Assembly: GCF_020833685.1 (NCBI RefSeq)
Contig: NZ_JACKZY010000001.1
Coordinates: 756,578-820,577, forward strand
Origin: Nitratireductor sp. B36
GTDB taxonomy: Bacteria > Pseudomonadota > Alphaproteobacteria > Rhizobiales > Rhizobiaceae
Length of the DNA stretch: 64,000 bases
Direction: 5' to 3'
This document shows, piece after piece, positions 53,233-62,847 of this stretch (position 1 is the stretch's first letter; every line of letters begins with the position of its first letter). Below the pieces are notes generated by a model that saw only the letters and a list, made by a program, of their open reading frames with translations, made no database searches and was not told the origin of the DNA. The translations under genes and the position numbers were made by a program.

Positions 53233-54391
53233 TCCGCTCGAGGATCGACACATAGTTGGCGACCGCCGCGCCACCCATGTTGAAGATACCGCCCAGCTTT
53301 GCGTCGGGGATCTGGATGCCGCCGGCCTCGCCGGTCAGCTGCATCGCCGTTAGCGCGTGCATGGAAACGCCGGTCGCGCCGATCGGATGCCCCTTGGCCT
53401 TCAACCCGCCTGAGGGGTTCACGGGCAGCCGCCCGCTCTTCTCGGTCTGGCCTTCGAGCGCGACCTTTCCGCCCTCGCCCGGCTTTGCCAGCCCCATCGC
53501 CTCATATTCGATCAGTTCGGCAATGGTAAAGCAGTCATGGGTCTCCACGAAGGAGAGATCGTCCAGCGTCACACGCGCGCTCTTGAGCGCGCGCTTCCAG
53601 GCTTCTTCACACCCCTCGAATTTCAGAATGTCGCGTTTCGACATGGGCAGAAAGTCCTGCACATGCTCGTTTGCCCTGAGCGCCACCGCGCGGCGCATCG
53701 AAAGTGCGGTTTGCGTATCCGTCAACACGATCGCGGCCGCACCATCCGAAACCAGCGAACAGTCGGTGCGTTTCAGCGGGCCGGCCACATAGGGGTTGCG
53801 CTCGCTCTCCTGCCGGCAGAAGTCGAAACCCAGATCCTTGCGCATTTGCGCAAACGGGTTCTCGACACCGTTTTTGTGGTTCTTGGCCGCGAGTGTCGCC
53901 AGCGCGTCCGACTGGTCGCCATATTTCTGGAAATAGGCATCGGCGATTTTTCCGAAAACGCCGGCAAAACCGCCTGGAATCTCGCCATCTTCCGGTAAAT
54001 AGGACGCTTTCAGCAGGTTTTCTGCAATTTGCGGACCAGGTGTTTTCGTCATCTGCTCCGCGCCCACCACAAGCACGATACGGGCGTCGCGCGCGGCGAT
54101 GGAACGGGCTCCTTGCCGAACTGCGGCAGAGCCGGTCGCACAGGCGTTTTCCACCCGTGTCGCCGGCTTGAAACGCAGCCGGTCGTCGGCCTGCAGCACG
54201 AGGCTGGCGGTAAAATCCTGCGGTGAGAAACCGGCGTTGAAATGGCCGAGCACAATCTCGTCCACATCCTCGGGCCCGATGCCGGCATGGTCCAGCGCCT
54301 CGCGCGCCACCTGAACGATCAGCCCTTCAAGCGTATCGTCGGTCAGCTTGCCGAATTTTGAATGGGCCCAGCCCACAATGCATGCGGTCAT
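53225..54391 (-). CDS. Thiolase / acetyl-CoA acetyltransferase family protein
   Basis: A 388-residue thiolase-fold enzyme of the SCP-x/acetyl-CoA acetyltransferase type. The nucleophile is Cys in VENACATGSAAVRQG. The HDCF motif (ETHDCFTIAELIEYEAM) replaces the NEAF of classical thiolases, as in SCP2-type enzymes, and GHPIGATGVSMHAL carries the catalytic His. The start is placed at MTACIVGWAHSKFGK. The substrate is unknown; no beta-oxidation neighbours are present. Confidence 0.85.
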   Translation of the reverse strand: MTACIVGWAHSKFGKLTDDTLEGLIVQVAREALDHAGIGPEDVDEIVLGHFNAGFSPQDFTASLVLQADDRLRFKPATRVENACATGSAAVRQGARSIAARDARIVLVVGAEQMTKTPGPQIAENLLKASYLPEDGEIPGGFAGVFGKIADAYFQKYGDQSDALATLAAKNHKNGVENPFAQMRKDLGFDFCRQESERNPYVAGPLKRTDCSLVSDGAAAIVLTDTQTALSMRRAVALRANEHVQDFLPMSKRDILKFEGCEEAWKRALKSARVTLDDLSFVETHDCFTIAELIEYEAMGLAKPGEGGKVALEGQTEKSGRLPVNPSGGLKAKGHPIGATGVSMHALTAMQLTGEAGGIQIPDAKLGGIFNMGGAAVANYVSILERIK

Positions 54392-54583
54392 CTCGTCTCT
54401 CCCGGAGCGCGGCATTCTGTGCCGCAGATTAGAGCAAACATGTGAGCGGCACCATAAATCCGCCGTCGACTTTGTTCAAGCATGAACTATTTTCTGCAAA
54501 GCCCCTGTTCTCTGTCTGACGTTCCATCCAAGTCCGCCTCCCTGGAGCGTGATCTTCTCCCCCATGAAGCCCGACAAATTTCC

Positions 54584-54603
54584 TTGATTGATCAGTCAAT
54601 CAA
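54584..54603. promoter_or_regulatory. BetI operator upstream of betI
   Basis: TTGATTGA-TCAG-TCAATCAA is a perfect 8-bp inverted repeat, ending 6 to 15 bases before the betI start candidates. It fits the known BetI site pattern (ATTGATTG and its inverse) and would let BetI repress betIAB until choline binds. Confidence 0.7.
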
Positions 54604-54618
54604 TAATAAATGAACTCC

Positions 54619-55221
54619 ATGCCCAAGATCGGAATGGAACCCATACGCCGCCGTGCGCTCATTGATGCGGCCATCAGCGCCATCGGCGAGCGCGGTGCGC
54701 TCAACGTCACCATGTCGGACATCGCTGGCCGGGCCGGCGTTTCGACGGCCCTTGCCCATCATTATTTCGGCGGCAAGGACGACCTTCTGTTCGCCACGAT
54801 GCGCCATATTCTTGCGCAACTCGGCAACGAGATCCGCCCGGCCATCGCACCCCTTTCCGGTCCGGAGAGAGTTCGCGCGATCATTGCGGTGAACCTCTCG
54901 CCCGACCAGTTCCGCCCCGAAATCATCGCCGCGTGGCTCGCCTTCTACGTGGAGGCGCGGCGTGACGCGGCACTCGGCCGCCTCTTCCGCATTTATGTTC
55001 ACCGCCTTCACAGCGACCTGATGAGCGGGCTTACCCACCTTCCGCGCGCGCGCGCTGTCCACATCGCGCGGGGCCTCGCCGCCCTCATCGACGGGCTTTA
55101 TCTGCGCCGCGCGCTCGGCGAAGGCGTCGAGGATTCCGCCGCAGCCATCGCCCTTGTCGAGGACTACCTCGACATGGCCCTTGCCCCGCACCCCTCCCGC
55201 GGGAGCCAGCCCCATGCATGA
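54619..55221 (+). CDS. betI: Choline-responsive repressor BetI (TetR family)
   Basis: A 200-residue TetR-family repressor. The N-terminal start [20 protein letters not shown] and the helix-turn-helix [20 protein letters not shown] are characteristic. It keeps betaine synthesis off without choline. ATGs at 54610 and 54619 are both possible, and neither has a clear Shine-Dalgarno, so the message may have little or no leader. Its last 8 bases overlap betA. Confidence 0.92.
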   Translation: MPKIGMEPIRRRALIDAAISAIGERGALNVTMSDIAGRAGVSTALAHHYFGGKDDLLFATMRHILAQLGNEIRPAIAPLSGPERVRAIIAVNLSPDQFRPEIIAAWLAFYVEARRDAALGRLFRIYVHRLHSDLMSGLTHLPRARAVHIARGLAALIDGLYLRRALGEGVEDSAAAIALVEDYLDMALAPHPSRGSQPHA

Positions 55222-56866
55222 GGCCGATTTCGTCATCATCGGGTCCGGCTCTGCCGGTGCCGCGCTCGCCTACCGCCTTTCCGAAGACGGCAAAAACTCC
55301 GTCATCGTCATTGAATATGGTGGCAGCGATTTCGGCCCCTTCATCCAGATGCCTGCCGCCCTCTCCTTCCCCATGAACATGGCGCGCTATGACTGGGGCT
55401 TTGAGAGCGAGCCCGAACCGCACCTGGGCGGCCGCGTGCTCGCCACACCGCGCGGCAAGGTGATCGGCGGCTCCTCCTCCATCAACGGCATGGTCTTTGT
55501 GCGCGGACATGCGCGCGACTTCGACCACTGGGCCGATCAGGGCGCGACCGGCTGGGCTTCCGCAGACGTCCTTCCCTATTTCAAGCGCATGGAAACGATG
55601 GCTGATGGCGAGCCCGGCTGGCGCGGCACGCAAGGCCCGCTCCATGTCCGCAAGGGCGCGCGCGACAACCCGCTCTTTTCAGCCTTCATCGAGGCCGGGC
55701 GCCAGGCCGGTTTCGAGACCACGGATGATTACAACGGCTCCAAGCAGGAAGGGTTCGGAGCACTCCAGCAGACCATCCACAAAGGGCGGCGCTGGTCCAC
55801 CGCCAATGCCTATCTGAAGCCCGCGCTCAAGCGAAAGAATGTGAGTCTCGTCAATGGCTTCGCCCGGCGTATTGTCATGGAGAATCAACGCGCCATCGGC
55901 GTCGAGATCGAAGTTCACAAAAGGATTCAGGTCGTTAAAGCGCGACGTGAGGTCATCGTCGCAGCCTCCTCGATCAATTCGCCAAAACTTCTGATGCTTT
56001 CGGGCATCGGGCCGGCGAAGCACCTGCGCGAGAATGGCATCGATGTGGTGGCGGATCGCCCCGGTGTCGGCTCCAATCTGCAGGACCATCTGGAACTCTA
56101 TATCCAGCAGGAATCACTTCAGCCGATCACGCTCTACTCAAAGCTCAATCTCCTTTCCAAAGGGTTGATAGGCGCGCAGTGGCTGTTCCTGAAATCGGGC
56201 CTCGGCACCTCCAACCATTTTGAGGCCGGTGCTTTCGTGCGCTCAGCCGCCGGGGTCGATTATCCCGACATCCAGTTCCATTTTCTGCCCGTCGCCATCC
56301 GCTATGACGGCAAGGCGGCGGCAAAGTGCCATGGCTTTCAGGCCCATGTCGGGCCGATGCGATCGAAGTCGCGCGGCACAATCCGTCTTCGGTCGGGCGA
56401 CGCCTGGGAGAAGCCGGAGATCCGCTTCAACTACATGTCCCATCCGGACGACTGGCGCGATTTCCGTCACTGCATTCGCCTCACCCGCGAGATATTTTTG
56501 CAGGATGCCTTCACCCCCTATCGTGGCCGCGAGATAGCGCCGGGCGAGACTGTTCAAAGCGACGAGGAACTGGACGCCTTCATCCGCGAACACGCTGAAA
56601 GCGCTTATCACCCCTGCGGCACCTGCCGGATGGGATCGGCAGATGACGCCATGAGCGTGGTGGATTCCGAATGCCGGGTGATTGGCGTGGAAGGTCTGCG
56701 CGTCGCGGATTCGTCGATCTTCCCACGCATCACCAACGGCAATCTCAACGGCCCGTCCATCATGGTCGGCGAGAAGGCGGCTGACCATATTCTCGGTCGC
56801 ACGCCACTCAGCCCGTCCAACCAGGAGCCTTGGATCAACCCGCGCTGGCGGGAAGCCGACCGCTAG
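55214..56866 (+). CDS. betA: Choline dehydrogenase BetA
   Basis: A 550-residue GMC-family flavoenzyme that oxidises choline to betaine aldehyde at the membrane. The FAD site is [16 protein letters not shown]. The GMC motifs are [20 protein letters not shown] and [19 protein letters not shown]. The catalytic His is in [12 protein letters not shown], with the second catalytic residue in [12 protein letters not shown]. The ATG at 55214 lies inside the betI stop region (ATGCATGA). BetI, BetA and BetB together make glycine betaine. Confidence 0.94.
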   Translation: MHEADFVIIGSGSAGAALAYRLSEDGKNSVIVIEYGGSDFGPFIQMPAALSFPMNMARYDWGFESEPEPHLGGRVLATPRGKVIGGSSSINGMVFVRGHARDFDHWADQGATGWASADVLPYFKRMETMADGEPGWRGTQGPLHVRKGARDNPLFSAFIEAGRQAGFETTDDYNGSKQEGFGALQQTIHKGRRWSTANAYLKPALKRKNVSLVNGFARRIVMENQRAIGVEIEVHKRIQVVKARREVIVAASSINSPKLLMLSGIGPAKHLRENGIDVVADRPGVGSNLQDHLELYIQQESLQPITLYSKLNLLSKGLIGAQWLFLKSGLGTSNHFEAGAFVRSAAGVDYPDIQFHFLPVAIRYDGKAAAKCHGFQAHVGPMRSKSRGTIRLRSGDAWEKPEIRFNYMSHPDDWRDFRHCIRLTREIFLQDAFTPYRGREIAPGETVQSDEELDAFIREHAESAYHPCGTCRMGSADDAMSVVDSECRVIGVEGLRVADSSIFPRITNGNLNGPSIMVGEKAADHILGRTPLSPSNQEPWINPRWREADR

Positions 56867-56945
56867 AACATTCTTGCGAAAAAATTGAATGGATCGGGAA
56901 CGCGTTTCCATGAAACGATGTTCCGTTCCGAAAGCTGGAGAATTC

Positions 56946-58409
56946 ATGCGCGCGCAGCCAAAAGCATCGCACTACATCAATGGCCGTTATGTCGAAGACG
57001 AACAGGGTGAGGTGATAGAGGTCGTCTATCCCGCCACCGGCGAGATCATCGCCCGCGTCCATTCGGCAACGCCCAACATTGTCGAACTGGCCGTGGAGGC
57101 AGCCCGCGCCGCCCAGCCCACATGGGCAAAGCTGAAGCCGGTGGAGCGCGGCCGCATCCTGCGCCGGGCGGCAGACCTCCTGCTTGAGCACAATGAGGAA
57201 CTGGCGAAGCTCGAAACACTGAACACCGGCAAGGCGCTGCAGGAAACGCTTGTCGCCGACGCGCCTTCCGCTGCAGAGGCGCTCGAATTCTTCGGCGGCG
57301 CGGTTGCAGCCTTCAATGGCGAGCAAGTGGAGCTTGGCGGATCCTTCGGCTATACGCGCCGTGAGGCGCTTGGGGTCTGTGTCGGCATCGGCGCGTGGAA
57401 CTATCCGATCCAGATTGCCGGCTGGAAATCCGGTCCCGCCCTCGCCATGGGCAACGCCATGGTGTTCAAACCGTCCGAGGTGACCCCGCTTTCTGCTCTC
57501 AGGCTTGCCGAAATCTTCACCGAGGCCGGCCTGCCCGACGGCCTCTTCAATGTGGTGCAGGGGCTGGGCGATGTCGGTGCCTCTCTTGTCGCCCATCCCG
57601 AGGTCGCCAAGGTCTCGCTCACCGGTTCGGTTGAGACCGGCAAAAAGGTGCAGGCGCTTGCCGGCGGCGAGATGAAACCGGCCACGATGGAGCTCGGCGG
57701 CAAATCACCCCTGATCGTGTTCGACGATGCCGATCTGGAAAACGCCATTGGCGGTGCCATGCTCGGCAATTTCTATTCGACGGGCCAGATCTGCTCCAAC
57801 GGCACGCGCGTTTTCGTTCAGAGCAGCATCTACGAGCGCTTCCTGTTGCGCCTCACCGAGCGCACCAGCGCCATTCGCCTGGGCGATCCGCTTGACCCCG
57901 AGACCCATCTCGGCCCGCTCATCAGCAAGGCGCAGTGTGACAAGGTGCTGCGCTATATCGAGATCGGCCGCGAGGACGGCGCAACCCTGCACCATGGCGG
58001 TGGCACGCCACGGCTTCAGGGCCTTGAAGACGGTTTTTATGTCGAACCGACCATCTTTACCGACGTCACAGACCGGATGCGCATTGCCCGCGAGGAGATC
58101 TTCGGTCCGGTCATGAGCATCCTGACGTTCGACGACGAGGACGAGGTGATCGAGCGCGCCAATGACACGCCATTTGGCCTTGCAGCCGGCGTCTTCACGA
58201 GAGATCTGGCCCGCGCCCACCGTGTGATCGGGGCGCTGAAGGCCGGCACCTGCTGGATCAACACCTACAATCTCACACCCGTAGAGCTGCCCTTCGGCGG
58301 CGTGAAGCAATCCGGCTTCGGGCGCGAAAATGCCATGGCGGCACTTGCCCATTATTCACAGGTCAAATCCGTCTATGTGGAAATGGGAGACGTAGAAAGC
58401 CCATATTGA
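56946..58409 (+). CDS. betB: Betaine-aldehyde dehydrogenase BetB
   Basis: A 487-residue aldehyde dehydrogenase that converts betaine aldehyde to glycine betaine with NAD+. The nucleophile is Cys 283 in [12 protein letters not shown], the general base Glu is in [11 protein letters not shown], and the cofactor region has [31 protein letters not shown] near the end is typical. The start [13 protein letters not shown] has GGAGA four bases before it. It follows betA by 79 bp. Confidence 0.94.
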   Translation: MRAQPKASHYINGRYVEDEQGEVIEVVYPATGEIIARVHSATPNIVELAVEAARAAQPTWAKLKPVERGRILRRAADLLLEHNEELAKLETLNTGKALQETLVADAPSAAEALEFFGGAVAAFNGEQVELGGSFGYTRREALGVCVGIGAWNYPIQIAGWKSGPALAMGNAMVFKPSEVTPLSALRLAEIFTEAGLPDGLFNVVQGLGDVGASLVAHPEVAKVSLTGSVETGKKVQALAGGEMKPATMELGGKSPLIVFDDADLENAIGGAMLGNFYSTGQICSNGTRVFVQSSIYERFLLRLTERTSAIRLGDPLDPETHLGPLISKAQCDKVLRYIEIGREDGATLHHGGGTPRLQGLEDGFYVEPTIFTDVTDRMRIAREEIFGPVMSILTFDDEDEVIERANDTPFGLAAGVFTRDLARAHRVIGALKAGTCWINTYNLTPVELPFGGVKQSGFGRENAMAALAHYSQVKSVYVEMGDVESPY

Positions 58410-58466
58410 TGACGGTTTGATCTTGCGCAGTCGAAAGACGGCAGCTATAAGCCCGCCGTCTGGTCA

Positions 58467-58543
58467 CGGAGTGTAGCGCAGCCTGGTAGCGCACCTCGTT
58501 CGGGACGAGGGGGTCGCAGGTTCAAATCCTGCCACTCCGACCA
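58467..58543 (+). tRNA. tRNA-Pro (anticodon CGG)
   Basis: A 77-base cloverleaf including an encoded CCA end. The acceptor stem CGGAGTG pairs with CACTCCG. The D region is AGCGCAGCCTGGTAGCGC, the anticodon stem-loop CCTCGTTCGGGACGAGG carries CGG, and the T arm is CAGGTTCAAATCCTG. It is followed by a T run (GTTTTTC). Confidence 0.97.
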
Positions 58544-58736
58544 GTTTTTCCGAGCCTATCTCAGTGACTTTCAGGTCACACGGCGCGGCTAGATTTCTCA
58601 GCCCAGTATTACCGTTGGAACTGTCGCCCGCCCCTGGCGGCGTGGCGGAACGCGTGGGTCGCAAGCCGCCACTTCAACAAGGTGACATATTTGTCACGCT
58701 CAGCAGCCATCCCGGCGAAAACGCCTCCATAAACTT

Positions 58737-58749
58737 GATAATTATTATC
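58737..58749. promoter_or_regulatory. Perfect 6-1-6 Fur-type palindrome before the TonB receptor
   Basis: GATAAT-T-ATTATC is an exact match to the Fur-family 6-1-6 half-site arrangement, 82 bp upstream of the receptor start and in the middle of an AT-rich island. A metal-dependent Fur-family repressor (Fur/Mur, Irr or Zur) is the likely reader. Confidence 0.6.
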
Positions 58750-58830
58750 ATATATGTCTTTTCACCTCTGAAGGAAGCCAGAGCAATACGTCAAGCCACC
58801 TTGAATACCGTTGAAATTTGAGGGCTTGGC

Positions 58831-60792
58831 ATGCATCGTAACTTTGTTGTCTTGCTGGCGGCGTCCGCCAGTCTCTTCTCCCTGAGCGCAAACGCACAGG
58901 ACGACGACACCACCCAGTTAAACCGGATTGTCATTCACACAACCGAAGATTCCAGCAACACGGTTGATGTGACCGATGCAGATATCGAGCGCCTGAATCC
59001 CGCAGACCTGCAGGACCTCTTCGCCTCCGAACCGTCCATCTCGGTCGGCAGTTCGTTGCCGGTCTCACAGAAACTCTATGTACAGGGTGTTGAAGAGACC
59101 AATCTGTCGGTCTCCATCGACGGCAGCCGCCAGAACAACAAGATCTTCCATCACAACGCGACGACCCTTATCGACCCTGCCCTTCTGAAGGCGGTGAGCA
59201 TCGACCCGGGTGTCGCCCCTGCGGATGCCGGTCCGGGCGCACTGGCTGGTGCGGTTTCCTATGAAACCATGGATGTGCAGGATGTGCTCCTCCCCGGGCG
59301 CCAGTTCGGCGGATTTCTCAAGGGGGAATATGACAGCAATGGCGACATCTTCACCGGCAGCGCCGCAGCCTATGGTCAATCCCAGGGTTTTGAGGCTCTG
59401 GGCTTTCTGAAATACGCCGATGGCGGTTTGCGCACGGATGGCGATGGCAATCTGATCCTCGGCTCGGAGACCGGACTTTTAAGCGGTCTGGGCAAGCTTG
59501 CCTATGAAGCGCCGACCGGCCATCGTTTCGAACTCTCATATGAGCACGTGAAGGACGACAATGTGCGCCCCTACCGCGCCAATATCGGCCTCATAACAGG
59601 CGGGCGCCCGGTGCCCCCGACCCGTGTGTACGATCTGACCCGTCAGAACATCGTTTTCACCTATACGAATGAGATGCCAGAGGGGTGGTGGGATCCGAAA
59701 ATCCAGCTCGCCTACAGCGTCACCGATCTGGATATTCCTGAGACCGACACCCGCTCGCGCGGCACCACGGACAGTTTCAACGGAAAGATCGAAAACCGGT
59801 TCGCACTGGATAAGGGATCGGTGGTCGCCGGCATCGACTTCTATAATGATAGCGCAAGCCTCGATTACGAAACCTTTTCCGATCCCTCGGGCGGCCTTCA
59901 AGGCGAAGAAAAAGCAGCCAATATCGGCGTTTATTCGCAGGCCCGCCTCGACCTGACCGAGCGTATGCGCTTGTCGTTCGGCGGGCGTGCCGATTTCCAG
60001 CGTTTTGAAGGCGTGAATGGCTACAAGGACAACAACGCCGGACTTTCGGGCAACATCTCCGGTGAGTTCGATGTCACGTCCTTCCTGACGGCGAGCGCAG
60101 GTATTTCGCGTGTCTGGGCCGGCATTCCGCTCGCTGAAAACTTCATCCTCAACCCCGCCTGGGATTATTCCCAAGGCATCGACCCGGTCACCGCAAACAA
60201 TGTCTTTGCCGGATTGCGGGCCGAACACGAAGGGTTCTGGGTGGAAGGCAAGATCTTCCGCACCGACATCGACAATGCGCGTGCTCCAAGCTATCGCGGC
60301 GGCCCGCACCTTCAGCACGACCTGCGTTCGCAGGGATATGAACTCGGTGCCGGATACCGCTGGGACGATGGCTTCCTGCGCATCGGCTACGCCGATATCG
60401 ACACAGAAATCGACGGCAACCCCGCAGATACCTATACGGGAAACTACCTTACCACGCCGATCGGGCAGAACATCACGCTCGAAGCCGCTCATACGTTTGC
60501 AGACTGGGGTTTGACGGTCGGAGCGAATGCCCGCTTCGTTCTTGAGGAGACGGACACCTACAATCCCGACACCGGCGGTCGTGGCGCGCCCTTCCCTTCT
60601 TATGAAGTCGTCAATGCCTTCGTGGAATATGTTCCCGATGCCATGCCGCATCTGACGCTGCGTGGCGAGGTGAACAACCTGTTTGACGCAGCCTATGTCA
60701 GCCGCGCCACCTATGGGCAGGAATTCGCGAATGTTGCGCCACTCCAGGAACCGGGGCGCTCGTTCAAGCTCTCCCTGACCGGACGCTTTTGA
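58831..60792 (+). CDS. TonB-dependent outer-membrane receptor
   Basis: A 653-residue receptor. The signal peptide is MHRNFVVLLAASASLFSLSA, cut after ANA. LNRIVI just after the mature start resembles a TonB box. The plug domain spans about residues 45-150 (ETNLSVSIDGSRQNNKIFHH). The 22-stranded barrel ends in the aromatic FKLSLTGRF. The plug motif resembles rhizobial haem or iron receptors, but the ligand is not certain; a zinc or copper substrate is possible. The Fur-type site upstream supports metal control. It stands alone, with no ABC transporter beside it. Confidence 0.85.
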   Translation: MHRNFVVLLAASASLFSLSANAQDDDTTQLNRIVIHTTEDSSNTVDVTDADIERLNPADLQDLFASEPSISVGSSLPVSQKLYVQGVEETNLSVSIDGSRQNNKIFHHNATTLIDPALLKAVSIDPGVAPADAGPGALAGAVSYETMDVQDVLLPGRQFGGFLKGEYDSNGDIFTGSAAAYGQSQGFEALGFLKYADGGLRTDGDGNLILGSETGLLSGLGKLAYEAPTGHRFELSYEHVKDDNVRPYRANIGLITGGRPVPPTRVYDLTRQNIVFTYTNEMPEGWWDPKIQLAYSVTDLDIPETDTRSRGTTDSFNGKIENRFALDKGSVVAGIDFYNDSASLDYETFSDPSGGLQGEEKAANIGVYSQARLDLTERMRLSFGGRADFQRFEGVNGYKDNNAGLSGNISGEFDVTSFLTASAGISRVWAGIPLAENFILNPAWDYSQGIDPVTANNVFAGLRAEHEGFWVEGKIFRTDIDNARAPSYRGGPHLQHDLRSQGYELGAGYRWDDGFLRIGYADIDTEIDGNPADTYTGNYLTTPIGQNITLEAAHTFADWGLTVGANARFVLEETDTYNPDTGGRGAPFPSYEVVNAFVEYVPDAMPHLTLRGEVNNLFDAAYVSRATYGQEFANVAPLQEPGRSFKLSLTGRF

Positions 60793-60895
60793 GCCTCGCT
60801 GCTCCATCCATCAGGTGAGCGGCTGCTGAAGGTGCATGTCAGGAATCATCGTTAGCGCCATTGCCGCCGTGCGGCGTGGCGCTAATTCTGACATC

Positions 60896-61063
60896 ATGGA
60901 CAAAGTGGAAATTACAGCAAAGACCATGTTTGATGCCCTGCAGAGCGGAACCTGGAAGCTGCAACCTCCCTCCGTGCGTGCAGAATGGCTGGCCAAGGCA
61001 CGAGCGCTTCACGCCGCGATCGATGCTGGTAAATGGCCTGGAAATCCAGGTGCTGGCATATAG
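60896..61063 (+). CDS. Possible 55-residue hypothetical protein
   Basis: A short frame MDKVEITAKTMFDALQSGTW, then RAEWLAKARALHAAIDAGKW, ending GNPGAGI. The amino acid composition is protein-like and amphipathic, but there is no convincing ribosome binding site. It lies in the 390 bp between the TonB receptor and the molybdopterin-fold gene. It could be a chance frame. Confidence 0.3.
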   Translation: MDKVEITAKTMFDALQSGTWKLQPPSVRAEWLAKARALHAAIDAGKWPGNPGAGI

Positions 61064-61135
61064 CTCTCAAGGCATGTCGTCCAATTTCGGCGCGGCCAGG
61101 CGGAGGTGGTATGCGGCTTCCATGGACGCTTCCCC

Positions 61136-61165
61136 TTGACATCTCCCGTCTGGGTCAATTCTGAT
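61136..61165 (+). promoter_or_regulatory. Possible promoter of the molybdopterin-fold gene
   Basis: TTGACA (61136-61141) and TCTGAT (61160-61165) are 18 bp apart. A start site near 61172 would leave about 12 bases before the ATG, enough for the GGGAGG ribosome binding site only if transcription begins slightly earlier. The -10 element is weak. Confidence 0.35.
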
Positions 61166-61184
61166 ATCGAAAAGGGAGGCAACC

Positions 61185-61739
61185 ATGCGCAGCCTGCTGA
61201 TTTCGTCATTCACTGCTTTCACTGCTTTGACAATGTTTGCCGTCACCGCCACCCCGGTGCTTGCCGAAGGCACAATCCTCACCGTCACGGGTCAGATTGA
61301 GAAGACAAACCGCGAAGCATTCGATCCCTTCTTTGACGGTTTTCTCAAGTTTCACGACAAGACCTTTGAGAAAGCCTATACGTTCGACTGGGACACGCTG
61401 GCAGCTCTGCCGCAGCACACCGTTACTGTGAACGCGGATACTGAAGATTGGCCGGGTCCCCTTGCGATGGAAGGCCCCCTCCTGAAAGATGTACTGGCCA
61501 CGGCCGGTGCATCGGGTGCAACCACCACGCTCTACGCTCTTGATGGTTTTGGCCTGGAGATGAGCGCGGAAAAAATGGATTCGCGCGACTGGGTTCTTGC
61601 CATGAAGGTAGAGGGAGAGCCGCTGGGGATCGGTGGATTTGGCCCCTTATGGCTCGTTTATGACACGGGTGGCCGAAAAGCGCCGGAAGAGGAGGAACGA
61701 AGCTGGGTCTGGTCGGTGTTTCACATTGAGGTCAAGTGA
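61185..61739 (+). CDS. Periplasmic molybdopterin-fold (SUOX-like) protein
   Basis: A 184-residue protein with a signal peptide (MRSLLISSFTAFTALTMFAV, cut after VLA) and one sulfite-oxidase-type molybdopterin-binding fold containing MEGPLLKDVLATAGASG and GGFGPLWLVYDTGG. GGGAGG lies 5 bases before the ATG, a strong ribosome binding site. The whole mature protein has no Cys, so it lacks the residue that binds molybdenum in sulfite oxidase and YedY. It may bind another ligand or act as a sensor partner. It is convergent with the diguanylate cyclase gene (25 bp apart). Confidence 0.78.
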   Translation: MRSLLISSFTAFTALTMFAVTATPVLAEGTILTVTGQIEKTNREAFDPFFDGFLKFHDKTFEKAYTFDWDTLAALPQHTVTVNADTEDWPGPLAMEGPLLKDVLATAGASGATTTLYALDGFGLEMSAEKMDSRDWVLAMKVEGEPLGIGGFGPLWLVYDTGGRKAPEEEERSWVWSVFHIEVK

Positions 61740-61763
61740 CCTTAAGGCGGGATGCAGCCAAGG

Positions 61764-62522
61764 CTACGCTACAATGTCACGCGGTGCATGGTGCATGAAG
61801 CGGTCGCGTCCGCCCTGCTTTGCCTTGTAGAGCATCGTGTCAGCTTCCCTGATGACCTCGTCGAGAGACTGCAGGGGCCCATGAACCGCAACGCCGATGC
61901 TGACGGTGGTCGAGATTCCCTCGACGCTGGCACCGCAACCGACCAGGCGGCAGGTGATGGCGATGCGTTCGCAGATCGTGCGTGCAAGCGGCAGATCCGC
62001 ACCCGGCATGAAGACTGCAAACTCTTCTCCGCCGATACGGGCACAGACATCGTTTGTGCGCACGCTTTGCCTGATGGCCTCCGCGATCAGCACGAGAACG
62101 CGGTCCCCTTCTGCATGGCCGAAACGGTCGTTGATGCGCTTGAAATGATCCACATCGATGATCAGGACAACGCCGGCAGATGATGCTGTCGAGTTGATCG
62201 TCTCACCGGCAATCCGCATGAAATCCCGCCGGTTGCGCAAACCTGTCAGGAAATCCGTGGTCGCGGCCAAGTCGAGCTCCGCAGCCAGTTCGGCAACCAT
62301 CGCTGTCTTGCGCAGGAAGACATAGGAGATGGGATAGGCGATCACGACAGTGATGAGCGCAGTCAGCATCAGATCCAGCAAAAGCCGCTCTGAAAAGAAG
62401 ATAGAGTAGAAAACAAAGGTCAGCGCTTCAGCCGCCACAACGGAAAACAGCGTGACAAAGCAGGCCTGCTGCCAGATCCGCAGTTTATAAAACCCGTCAA
62501 ATACCGCCTGAAACCAACTCAT
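61764..62522 (-). CDS. Membrane diguanylate cyclase with intact GGEEF and I-site
   Basis: A 252-residue protein starting at MSWFQAVFDGF. Two membrane helices (about residues 20-39 and 47-70) precede a GGDEF domain. The active motif is GGEEF in VCARIGGEEFAVF, and RTND five residues before it is a canonical inhibitory I-site (RxxD). DFLTGLRNRRDF and LIIDVDHFKRINDRFGH carry the metal and GTP contacts. It should make cyclic di-GMP with product inhibition. The start is uncertain; longer frames up to 62633 exist but lack a ribosome binding site. Confidence 0.82.
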   Translation of the reverse strand: MSWFQAVFDGFYKLRIWQQACFVTLFSVVAAEALTFVFYSIFFSERLLLDLMLTALITVVIAYPISYVFLRKTAMVAELAAELDLAATTDFLTGLRNRRDFMRIAGETINSTASSAGVVLIIDVDHFKRINDRFGHAEGDRVLVLIAEAIRQSVRTNDVCARIGGEEFAVFMPGADLPLARTICERIAITCRLVGCGASVEGISTTVSIGVAVHGPLQSLDEVIREADTMLYKAKQGGRDRFMHHAPRDIVA

Positions 62523-62847
62523 CCCACCGCCCCATTTTGCCGGCATAGGATTAATCCGATCTCGTAAAGAGGATGTTACCTTACGGAAGGTCCTTCCTTC
62601 CGCCGAGCCCCTTTTCTGAAAACGAACCCGCATGTCGGGAATTTATTGTCATTCTTCCGCCTTATCAGTCATACTGTCGAGCAGTGGAAGAAATGGCGCG
62701 TTGTGCTGCCTTTGGAACCCTGTCGGTTTCTGTTGGAAACCTAAAAACACTGTCGTTGACCAACGATATGAAAGTAAGTGTTTTCAGTACCTTGGACTGG
62801 CTTGCCATGTTCCGGCAATAAATAAGGCATCTACGGAGATAGACCTT

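Noticed and set aside
58467-58830. Genomic island inserted at tRNA-Pro
   Set aside because: No duplicate of the tRNA 3' end and no integrase nearby; the genes downstream look like ordinary chromosomal ones.
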